Assembly: GCA_039045975.1 (NCBI GenBank)
Contig: JBCCJA010000006.1
Coordinates: forward strand, 50,414-114,413
Reading direction: 5' to 3'
Source of the DNA: JBCCJA01 sp039045975
GTDB taxonomy: Bacteria; Planctomycetota; Planctomycetia; Planctomycetales; Planctomycetaceae
Length of the DNA: 64,000 nt
The notes beneath the pieces are model-generated. The model was not told the DNA's origin. It did not search any database and saw only the letters and a program-made list of their open reading frames with translations. This document shows positions 16,484 to 22,393 of this stretch, in pieces. The first letter of the stretch is position 1. Each line of letters begins with the position of its first letter. A program made the translations under genes and the position numbers.

Positions 16484-16498
16484 CCGAATTAAGAAACC
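16484..16498 (-). promoter_or_regulatory. 15-bp repeated element GGTTTCTTAATTCGG, copy 2
   Basis: Identical on the minus strand to the element at 15,659. It lies 9 bases before ATG 16474 and runs directly into GGGAG, the ribosome site of the gene. This closeness to the start makes a role in translation or a very short leader as likely as a promoter. Confidence 0.4.
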
Positions 16499-16529
16499 TC
16501 CCGCTTTGACGCCGGACCGCCCGGCGTCG

Positions 16530-17099
16530 TCAGTAGTCCGCCTTCTTTTTCGCGACCAGCGTCCGGACCCGCTCGGCGAGCAGGTCGACATCGAAAGGTC
16601 GACGGAACAGTTCGGCCCAACGGCCGGGATCGACGGCACCGCCGTCGTCCCCGGCCGCCAGCAGACCGACGAACACCGCCCCGGGCCCGAAGCAGCCCCG
16701 CAGCAGGTCGCGGAGGGTCTCGCACGTCTCCGGCCAGGCGGCGTAATCGATCACGAACGCGTCGGGGTCGACGCGGTGGGACTCCGGCGGCCGCGCGTAG
16801 CCGCCGGGCAGATCGACGCAGGTGAACCCGTCCCCGTTCAGCCGCTGCAGAAGGCCGGACCTGACTTCGTCGTCGGACGAGAATACGACCACCCGGGAAA
16901 CGGACGCCGGGGCCAGATCACCGAGCGGGATGTCGTGCTCCCGCATGAACCGTACTAAAGACTCGCGGGGGACGCGGCGGAACCGCGACCCCGGGATGCG
17001 GTAGCCCTTCAGTAGCCCTTCGTCGATCCACTTCGCCGCCGTACGGGAGGCGACTTGGCACCGGTGAGCAACTTCGCCCACGGTAAACACGTCCTTCAT
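16530..17099 (-). CDS. Excisionase-type helix-turn-helix protein with receiver-like domain
   Basis: A 189-residue regulator. Residues 1-55 (MKDVFTVGEVAHRCQVASRT, then KWIDEGLLKGYRIPGSRFRR) are a winged helix of the excisionase/MerR class. This N-terminal form, with MKDVFT and KGYRIPGS, is common in planctomycetes. Residues about 68-185 look like a response-regulator receiver (SRVVVFSSDDEVRSGLLQRL; DAFVIDYAAWPE; VFVGLLAA), but the phosphorylation Asp is not clear and the fold seems degenerate. It overlaps the preceding gene by ATGA. It may be the phage's own control or excision factor. Confidence 0.7.
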   Translation of the reverse strand: MKDVFTVGEVAHRCQVASRTAAKWIDEGLLKGYRIPGSRFRRVPRESLVRFMREHDIPLGDLAPASVSRVVVFSSDDEVRSGLLQRLNGDGFTCVDLPGGYARPPESHRVDPDAFVIDYAAWPETCETLRDLLRGCFGPGAVFVGLLAAGDDGGAVDPGRWAELFRRPFDVDLLAERVRTLVAKKKADY

Positions 17100-17443
17100 G
17101 CGGTCCCCCGATTAAGAACACCGGCCGGCGTGGCCCGGCGGGCCCGTTCCCGATTGACGAGCGTGTCCGCGACTTTCGACACGACGTCGCGGTAGACGTC
17201 GGCCCCGCAGCGAGCGGCCAACCGCTCGGCCAGCGGCATCCACCACGTCGATTTAATGAGCGCGTCCTGCAGCAGGATCACCGCGAGGCGGTGTTCGACC
17301 GGGATCGTCTGGCCGACGCTGAAGCAGACGTGCCGGTCGACGCGGTCGGGGTCAAAGCGGACACGCGCCGCGAGATCGTCTACGCCTGCCCGCAGCAGGC
17401 CGCCGCGGCGACGCATGACCCCGACCCTGCGATTTGTCTTCAC
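17096..17443 (-). CDS. Unknown phage protein
   Basis: A 115-residue protein overlapping both neighbours by ATGA. A basic N-terminus (MKTNRRVGVMRRRGGLLRAG) precedes an ordered helical part with EHRLAVILLQDALIKSTWWM, then PLAERLAARCGADVYRDVVS. The C-terminus is again basic. No family is recognised. Codons near its end include CTT AAT, giving one of the TTAA sites that are frequent in this prophage. Confidence 0.55.
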   Translation of the reverse strand: MKTNRRVGVMRRRGGLLRAGVDDLAARVRFDPDRVDRHVCFSVGQTIPVEHRLAVILLQDALIKSTWWMPLAERLAARCGADVYRDVVSKVADTLVNRERARRATPAGVLNRGTA

Positions 17444-18303
17444 GAAACCGCCTCCGCCGCCCTGAACACCGGATATTCCCGCCGCCGGCGGAGGCCGACC
17501 GGCCAGTCGTCGGGGTCGGCCCCGCGGCCGTCCCGGTACGCGACGCGGTGCCCGCCGTACGTCACGTGCGAGCCGAGTTGTTTAATGAACACCGGAACGC
17601 CGGCGTCGGCACATAGAGCGGCCAGGTCGGCGACCCACTCGACGCGGCATTCGGCCGCGTCCAGGTGCGGGGTATATTGCTCGCCCTCGATCTGGACCCA
17701 GTCGATGCCCTCCAGGTCGCCGGCGGTCAGTCGTTCGGCCACAGGCCCCAGGAGCGGCGAGAAGCTCACGAACCGCCCCGCCGCCGGCACTTTCTTTAAT
17801 TCGGCGATCCGCCACAGGTAGTCGGCCCGCTCGACCGACGCCCCGTACCACACGTTCGGCAGCGGCCCGTGGGTGCCGAGCTCGTACGGCAGGCCGTCGT
17901 CGATGTCGAGGGCGTGCTCGACGTGGGCGACGATCCGCTCGGGCCGCTTGGTCAGCAGCAGCCAGATTAAATGACGGGTCTCGACGACGACGCGGCAGAA
18001 AAAGTCGGCCCGGACTTCGACAAGGCCCGCCCGCGGCTCGAACGGGTCGCAGACCGAGGGGAAGACCGTCAGCGGCCGGCCCAGCTTCCGGGCCCGGCGG
18101 TCGAACGCGAGCGGCGTCTCCCAGTGCTTCGGGCGTTTGATGTCGCGTCCGCGGCCCCAGCCCCCGAACGTCTTCGGGAACCTCTTCGCCAGTTCGGCCG
18201 CGTAACAGTGCCGGCACCCCGGCGAGATCTTTTCGCAGCCGAACCACGGCGACCACGACAGGTCCCACCACTCGTCGGCCTTCGGGTTGATCGGGCTTGT
18301 CAC
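17440..18303 (-). CDS. DUF5131 family protein (phage Gp37/Gp68 type)
   Basis: A 287-residue protein from GTG 18303. The N-terminal hallmark WDLSWSPWFGCEKISPGCRH followed by CYAAELAKRF gives the C-x6-C-x2-C cysteine set of the DUF5131/Gp37-Gp68 family found in many phages. Other family blocks are present: FPSVCDPFE, HLIWLLLTKRPERI, PNVWYGASVER and RFVSFSPLLGP. The cysteines probably hold an iron-sulfur centre in a radical-SAM-like barrel, a structural inference from the family. The reaction is unknown. It overlaps the 26-residue reading frame upstream and the gene downstream. Confidence 0.85.
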   Translation of the reverse strand: MTSPINPKADEWWDLSWSPWFGCEKISPGCRHCYAAELAKRFPKTFGGWGRGRDIKRPKHWETPLAFDRRARKLGRPLTVFPSVCDPFEPRAGLVEVRADFFCRVVVETRHLIWLLLTKRPERIVAHVEHALDIDDGLPYELGTHGPLPNVWYGASVERADYLWRIAELKKVPAAGRFVSFSPLLGPVAERLTAGDLEGIDWVQIEGEQYTPHLDAAECRVEWVADLAALCADAGVPVFIKQLGSHVTYGGHRVAYRDGRGADPDDWPVGLRRRREYPVFRAAEAVS

Positions 18304-18380
18304 AACATTTCCCCCGCCGTCTCAGACCTGCGGATCACGTCCTCGACCAGCACGGCTAATGCCTCGATCGACATCAGCAT
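18300..18380 (-). CDS. Possible 26-residue peptide
   Basis: An ATG at 18380 follows a strong GAGGGG at 5-base spacing and encodes MLMSIEALAVLVEDVIRRSE and six more residues, a single amphipathic helix. Its stop overlaps the GTG start of the DUF5131 gene. It may be a real small protein or only a coupling leader for that gene. Confidence 0.4.
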   Translation of the reverse strand: MLMSIEALAVLVEDVIRRSETAGEML

Positions 18381-18398
18381 TTGTCCCCTCGCCTGCAC

Positions 18399-18485
18399 TC
18401 AGTCTCCGCGATCGAGCGAAGCCCTCGCGGCCCGCGCCGCGTCCCCGTGGAGTGATCGCAGTCGACGCCGTTCCTCGTCGGTCAC
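18399..18485 (-). CDS. Possible 28-residue peptide after the sigma factor gene
   Basis: A GTG at 18485 overlaps the sigma-factor stop as GTGA, the same coupling used throughout the prophage. The product is very basic (TDEERRRLRSLHGDAARAAR). Its length is too short to judge by composition; coupling is the only support. Confidence 0.3.
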   Translation of the reverse strand: MTDEERRRLRSLHGDAARAARASLDRGD

Positions 18486-19744
18486 GCGACGCCCTCCGCC
18501 CGCTCGACCAAAGAGAACACGGCCCCCGAGTCGCCGGTGACGTGCGAGACCCGCGGGTCGTTTTTAAGAATTCCCCAGACCGAGTTCGCGGCAACGCCGG
18601 TCGCGGCCGCCAATTCCCGCGTCGTCCGGCCGCCCGACTTTAATTCGGCGAGCAGCTTGGCCCGATCGGCGTCGACCTCGGTCACAGGACGCCGACGCCT
18701 GGCGACGGTCGGCCGCGACTTCAGAGAATCCGGAAACTCTTTCCGGACCGAAACGCAGCCGGTCACTTTCTCGACGGTCTCCGAGAACAACTTCCCGGTC
18801 GGGTCGATCTTGAACGCCTCGTCGAGGCAGTCGACGAACGACGCGAGCCATGCCGACCGCCTCGCGGCGGCGCGTGACTCGACTTTAAGACTTTCGATAC
18901 GGTCCATCGCGGTCTGCCTCCTCGGGGCGGGGGCGTCGGGGATCGGGAACGGGATCACGGGACGGGGGCGTGGCGTCGGACCGCGGCGGGTCCGACGACT
19001 TCGGTCTGGAGGCGGGGACGGACCGCCTCGGACGTGGATGCCGGTCTCCACCTGCCGCATGCGTCGCTTCAGACCGGTGAAGATCTGGCTGACCCTCGAT
19101 TCCGACACGCCGATTACTTGGCCGATGCGGCCCATCGTGAGCCCGTTCCGGCAATAGAGGTCGACGATGCGTCGACTCTGGGCGTCGAGGCCGCACGTCA
19201 ACCGGTCCCAAAGTTCCTCGAGACCGCGGCGGTCATCTGCGGGAGCGGCGACCGTGTCTTTGAACGAGACCTCGCGTCCGTCGGCGAACGCCCGGGGCTT
19301 GTCGATCGACACCGGCGGGGGCGGAGAAAAGGAGTCGCGCCAGGCCCGTTCCCCCATTTCGGCCCTGGCGTCGCCGTCCCCCGATTCGATCGCGACCCGC
19401 CTCTTCTCGTGAGACCTTGTCGTCCGGGGCACCCAGTCCTGCCGCCTGAGTTCGTCGAGCATTGCGCCGATCACACGTGACGTGGCGAACGTCTTAAACC
19501 GGTGGCCCTTCGCCGGCTCGAAACGCTCGACGCAGTCGAGCAACGCGACCAGGCCCTCCTGGACCGCCGCGTCGCGGTCGGCCTCGCTCGGCACCTGCAT
19601 TTTATAGATTTTCGCACGCAGTACGGTCGCGTAGTACGGGATATAGAACTCGACCAAAAGGTCCCGGTCGGACCGCGATCGCGTCCCGACGTACCGTTCC
19701 CACAGCCGGTCTTCGGCACTGCGGTCGAGCGGGGCGGCGCTCAC
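18482..19744 (-). CDS. FliA-type sigma factor with C-terminal helix-turn-helix extension
   Basis: A 420-residue protein from GTG 19744. Residues ~10-235 form a sigma-28/SigF-type core. Region 2 has QEGLVALLDCVERFEPAKGH, RFKTFATSRVIGAMLDELRR and QDWVPR, the classic FliA/WhiG run. Region 4 has GLTMGRIGQVIGVSESRVSQ. Residues ~236-285 are a Pro/Arg-rich linker. The last ~130 residues are extra for the family; they include a winged-helix-like segment (AKLLAELKSGGRTTRELAAA, then TGVAANSVWGILKNDPRV). Usual FliA length is about 240-260. It overlaps both neighbours by GTGA. It likely steers polymerase to phage or host promoters; targets are not visible. Confidence 0.85.
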   Translation of the reverse strand: MSAAPLDRSAEDRLWERYVGTRSRSDRDLLVEFYIPYYATVLRAKIYKMQVPSEADRDAAVQEGLVALLDCVERFEPAKGHRFKTFATSRVIGAMLDELRRQDWVPRTTRSHEKRRVAIESGDGDARAEMGERAWRDSFSPPPPVSIDKPRAFADGREVSFKDTVAAPADDRRGLEELWDRLTCGLDAQSRRIVDLYCRNGLTMGRIGQVIGVSESRVSQIFTGLKRRMRQVETGIHVRGGPSPPPDRSRRTRRGPTPRPRPVIPFPIPDAPAPRRQTAMDRIESLKVESRAAARRSAWLASFVDCLDEAFKIDPTGKLFSETVEKVTGCVSVRKEFPDSLKSRPTVARRRRPVTEVDADRAKLLAELKSGGRTTRELAAATGVAANSVWGILKNDPRVSHVTGDSGAVFSLVERAEGVA

Positions 19745-20133
19745 GATTCGACCCAGTACTCGTGGCCGGTGATGACGAAAGCCCCCGCGCGGTTGCGGAA
19801 CCTCAGCACGTCGATCGGCTCGATCGACCCGTGCTCGAGACGCACGCGGAAACCGACGCCGTCCTCGGAGACCTTGAAAGCTTTCACGCCGGCCTTCACG
19901 TCGGCATAAAAATCGACGTCGTCGAATCCGGGCAGCGTCGGGGCAGCCTCCTTTCTTAATTCAAAGCGGCCCCGCAGGCGCCGCTGCACGAGCAGCGTCT
20001 CGCACTTCGCGATGTCGATATGTTCCCGCGCCGCCGAGACTCCGACGCCGATGCCTTTTTTATTGAACGTCACCGAGCCGAACTCGCACGGCAGGTTGAC
20101 GCGGACTTTGGTGATGAGGCTGACGTCGCTCAT
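19741..20133 (-). CDS. Unknown phage protein
   Basis: A 130-residue protein starting MSDVSLITKVRVNLPCEFGS, overlapping the previous stop by ATGA. It is beta-rich with regularly placed charged residues (FELRKEAAPTLPGFDDVDFY, VGFRVRLEHGSIEPIDVLRF). There is no signal peptide or membrane segment. It directly precedes the sigma factor gene and overlaps it by GTGA, so an anti-sigma or partner role is conceivable, but nothing in the sequence shows it. Confidence 0.6.
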   Translation of the reverse strand: MSDVSLITKVRVNLPCEFGSVTFNKKGIGVGVSAAREHIDIAKCETLLVQRRLRGRFELRKEAAPTLPGFDDVDFYADVKAGVKAFKVSEDGVGFRVRLEHGSIEPIDVLRFRNRAGAFVITGHEYWVES

Positions 20134-20546
20134 GACCCGTGCTCGTCGAAGGCGAACAGGTGGCCGTGAGGCACGACCGCAGACCGCGGCGGGGCCTTTT
20201 CGGCCGAGGGCTTCGCGGGGCCGCCGAGGACTTCGTCGATCCGCGACGCGACCGGGTCGCCGTTGACCGGGTCGGTGGGCGGCGTGTCGCGGCCCCGCGG
20301 TAGGTCGGGCCGGCGGCCCCCGGCGGCGTCGGCGGGCACGTCGGAGACGAAGCGGACGCGGCCGACTTCGAGGTGCGAGACGACAGGGCGGGAGCGGAAC
20401 GGACACCAGAGTGAGACGTGCGTCGGCGTCGAGTGCCCCCCGCCGAGCACGACAAACCGTTCGCCGGCCCGCAGCACGCCGCCGAGGACTTCGACGTCGG
20501 CGAGCATTTCGACCGCCGTTCCGGCGGAAAGGGTTCCATCAGCCAA
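20130..20546 (-). CDS. Unknown phage protein
   Basis: A 138-residue protein from a TTG start that overlaps the previous gene by 8 bases. The N-terminal ~70 residues are beta-rich (LADVEVLGGVLRAGERFVVL). The C-terminal half is Pro/Asp-rich and probably disordered (GRDTPPTDPVNGDPVASRID). No family is recognised. A TTG start is unusual, and the true start could be downstream. Confidence 0.5.
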   Translation of the reverse strand: MADGTLSAGTAVEMLADVEVLGGVLRAGERFVVLGGGHSTPTHVSLWCPFRSRPVVSHLEVGRVRFVSDVPADAAGGRRPDLPRGRDTPPTDPVNGDPVASRIDEVLGGPAKPSAEKAPPRSAVVPHGHLFAFDEHGS

Positions 20547-20778
20547 GGCGGGCCTCCTCGACGACGCGAGAAACGATCGACCTCAGCTGAAGCCAGACCT
20601 GGCGACGCTCGACGTCGGTCAGCAGCGAAACCTCCGGCATCGTCGCGATCGATTCGGCCCCGCCGGCGAGGAACGCCGCCCGGAACCGGGCCCGGCGGAC
20701 CACCCATGTTTTGCCGGAGATCCGCCGCATGTGGGCCGCCATGGCCCGCACTTCGTCCCGGAAGTGACCGTCGTTCAT
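20539..20778 (-). CDS. Small helical phage protein
   Basis: A 79-residue protein starting MNDGHFRDEVRAMAAHMRRI, overlapping the previous stop by ATGA. It is basic and helical, with KTWVVRRARFRAAFLAGGAE and VERRQVWLQLRSIVSRVVEE. It belongs to the chain of overlapping genes downstream of the replication gene. No family is recognised. Confidence 0.55.
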   Translation of the reverse strand: MNDGHFRDEVRAMAAHMRRISGKTWVVRRARFRAAFLAGGAESIATMPEVSLLTDVERRQVWLQLRSIVSRVVEEARLG

Positions 20779-20999
20779 CGACCCGGCCCTCCCAACAGGC
20801 GCTCCATGCCGGCGACGTGTTCCTCCCTTTTCTCGCCAGACAGTGCGTCGAACAGCGGGTCGTCGATCGCCGCCTCGATCAGCGCCCCGGCCTGCGACAC
20901 CGAGAACCGCCGCCACGGGGCACGCGACGCGTCGGCGGCCGACGCTTCGGCCACCGCCAGACAGCGGCGGAGGCGTTCGCGGGATTCGCTCACGGTCAC
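20775..20999 (-). CDS. Small helical phage protein
   Basis: A 74-residue protein from GTG 20999 overlapping the replication-gene stop as GTGA. It starts TVSESRERLRRCLAVAEASA and contains FSVSQAGALIEAAIDDPLFD. It is mostly helical and slightly acidic. In phages the gene after the initiator often encodes a helicase loader, but this one is too short and unlike known loaders to say so. Confidence 0.5.
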   Translation of the reverse strand: MTVSESRERLRRCLAVAEASAADASRAPWRRFSVSQAGALIEAAIDDPLFDALSGEKREEHVAGMERLLGGPGR

Positions 21000-22045
21000 G
21001 ACCCGGTCCCCCGTTCCTGCAGCCGCATCACGGCCGCCCGCTGCCGGGCGAACTCGTTCTGGTGCGCTTCGCCCCACGCCTCCCATTCGTCCGCCGTCAC
21101 CGGCGGGGCCTCGTACGCCCCGACGCCGGCCAGCCCTTCGGGGACGCTGCCGTCGGCCGGCGCTGCGGCCTCCCGCGGGACCTGGCCGTCGAGCCGGCGG
21201 ACGATCTCGACCGCGCGGTCTTCGTCGGCCTGGGTCGGCCCGTCGCCGAAGCGCTCCGGGTCGAGCAACACACGCCGGAACCAGGCCCCCGGCTCGCGGA
21301 CCCGCTTCTCGTTCCCGTGGGGCGACCGGTGGCGCCGCACGGCCGAGACCGCGACGGCGTGCGCCCGCAGCCGGCCCGCCCCGCCGCCGGGCAGCCGCCC
21401 GGCGGATACGACCGCCAGGAACAACTCTTCGACCCGCCCGGGCCGCGACAGCTCCTCGGCCGAGACCTCCGCCGGAAGGCCGTCGCCCCCTTCCCCACAA
21501 TCTTCACGATCCCCCGGCGCGTTATGAGGGGCGTTATAAGGGGCGCTTTGAGGTGCGCTATTCCTTATATAGGTCCGCGAGGAGGACGACTCGTCCTTCT
21601 GGAGGACGGAGCCGTCCTCCGGGCGGACGGCTCGTCCCCCTGGCGGACGAGCGATCCTCCTGGCGGACGGCTCGTCCTTCTGGAGGACGGGTTCTCCCGC
21701 GGCGTGGGCCCTTAAATTCGGCCAGCACAACCGATATTTCCACCACCCGCCGCCCGTCGAGGTCGCCACCAAAAGCCCCATCCGGGCCAACTCGGCCTGG
21801 TGCCGATAGAAGGCCGACCGCCCGATCTCCAGGTCGGCCGCGACCGCCTCGGCCGACGCAGTCCACTCGCCGTCGCCGCCGATAAGGTCATCGAGGTGCC
21901 GCAAGATCGCCTTCCGCAGCGGGTTGCCGACACGTACCCGCCGCAGCAGCTGCAGCTGCTCGCCCCGGCCCTTCGCCTTCGCGTCGCCCGGGGGACGCCG
22001 CGCCGCCGGCGGCCGTGCCGCCCCTTCGAACAGTTCGCCGCTCAC
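20996..22045 (-). CDS. Winged-helix replication initiator-like protein
   Basis: A 349-residue protein overlapping the csrA stop by ATGA. Residues ~35-110 form a winged helix (NPLRKAILRHLDDLIGGDGE; AVAADLEIGRSAFYRHQAEL; ARMGLLVATSTGGGWWKYRL), like the N-terminal domain of phage replication proteins. Residues ~112-160 are a low-complexity linker coded by 20-bp DNA repeats. The rest is helical and charged, with KRVREPGAWFRRVLLDPERF, a block resembling replication proteins that end in a helicase-loader contact. The internal repeats recall lambda gene O with its origin. Function is inferred. Confidence 0.65.
   Translation of the reverse strand: MSGELFEGAARPPAARRPPGDAKAKGRGEQLQLLRRVRVGNPLRKAILRHLDDLIGGDGEWTASAEAVAADLEIGRSAFYRHQAELARMGLLVATSTGGGWWKYRLCWPNLRAHAAGEPVLQKDEPSARRIARPPGGRAVRPEDGSVLQKDESSSSRTYIRNSAPQSAPYNAPHNAPGDREDCGEGGDGLPAEVSAEELSRPGRVEELFLAVVSAGRLPGGGAGRLRAHAVAVSAVRRHRSPHGNEKRVREPGAWFRRVLLDPERFGDGPTQADEDRAVEIVRRLDGQVPREAAAPADGSVPEGLAGVGAYEAPPVTADEWEAWGEAHQNEFARQRAAVMRLQERGTGS
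21582..21690. repeat. Five to six 20-bp iterons, candidate phage replication origin
   Basis: Units begin GGAGGACG or GGCGGACG at 21582, 21602, 21623, 21643, 21663 and 21683 (spacing 20, 21, 20, 20, 20). Each complete unit has a dyad such as GGACGGCTCGTCC or GGACGGAGCCGTCC. The 20/21-base period is two helical turns and is not a multiple of three, so the repeats shift reading frame inside the gene and cannot be explained as a protein repeat. AT-rich stretches flank them (ATTCCTTATATAGG at 21561; CCCTTAAATTC at 21710). This is the layout of the lambda origin inside gene O. Confidence 0.65.
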
Positions 22046-22227
22046 GCCGCGTCCTCCCCGCGACGCTCGGCGGCGATCCGCTGATAAATCTCCTCCCGGT
22101 GGACCCTTAGATCCCGCGGGGCCTTGATCCCGAGGCGGACACGGCCGCCGCCCAGGTCGACGATTAAGACCTCGACGTCGTCGCCGATACGTATCGCCTG
22201 GCCCTTATTCCTCGACACCACCAGCAT
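22042..22227 (-). CDS. csrA: CsrA-type translational regulator on the prophage
   Basis: A 61-residue RNA-binding protein of normal CsrA length. The sequence MLVVSRNKGQAIRIGDDVEV, then VRLGIKAPRDLRVHREEIYQ, has the family blocks, including the RNA-contacting start, the GDDVEV strand, and the APR-x-(3)-VHREE helix with Arg44-type residue kept. CsrA binds GGA motifs at ribosome sites and changes translation and message stability. The gene has a GGAGG ribosome site within ACGGAGG, itself a fair CsrA target, so autoregulation is plausible. It overlaps the replication gene by ATGA, placing it early in infection. A TTCTTAATT element lies 21 bases upstream. Confidence 0.93.
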   Translation of the reverse strand: MLVVSRNKGQAIRIGDDVEVLIVDLGGGRVRLGIKAPRDLRVHREEIYQRIAAERRGEDAA

Positions 22228-22248
22228 CGCCCGCCTCCGTTCGAGTCA

Positions 22249-22257
22249 AATTAAGAA
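22249..22257 (-). promoter_or_regulatory. TTCTTAATT element upstream of csrA
   Basis: The 9-bp core TTCTTAATT shared with the elements at 15,659 and 16,484 lies between the stop of the 40-residue gene and the csrA ribosome site, 21 bases before the csrA ATG. The spacing to the start equals that of the 15,659 copy. Confidence 0.35.
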
Positions 22258-22380
22258 TCAAGATGTCCCGGGGCCCCGCTTTTTGCTCCGCAGTCGGGCC
22301 ATCGCGAACGCGAGCGCGGCGACCCGCGGGTGCCGCGCCACGAACCAGGACAGGCCGACCAACCGACAAACCGTTCCCAC
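22258..22380 (-). CDS. Possible 40-residue membrane peptide
   Basis: A GTG at 22380 follows AAAGGGG at a good distance and encodes GTVCRLVGLSWFVARHPRVA, then ALAFAMARLRSKKRG. It has one moderately hydrophobic segment and a basic C-terminus. It fills the gap between the beta-helix gene and csrA. Short length keeps confidence low. Confidence 0.4.
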   Translation of the reverse strand: MGTVCRLVGLSWFVARHPRVAALAFAMARLRSKKRGPGTS

Positions 22381-22393
22381 AGCACGCCCCTTT

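Noticed and set aside
21877..21884. GCCGATAA on the + strand, the -10 box of FliA promoters
   Set aside because: It lies inside the replication gene on the opposite strand and has no TAAA box about 15 bases upstream.
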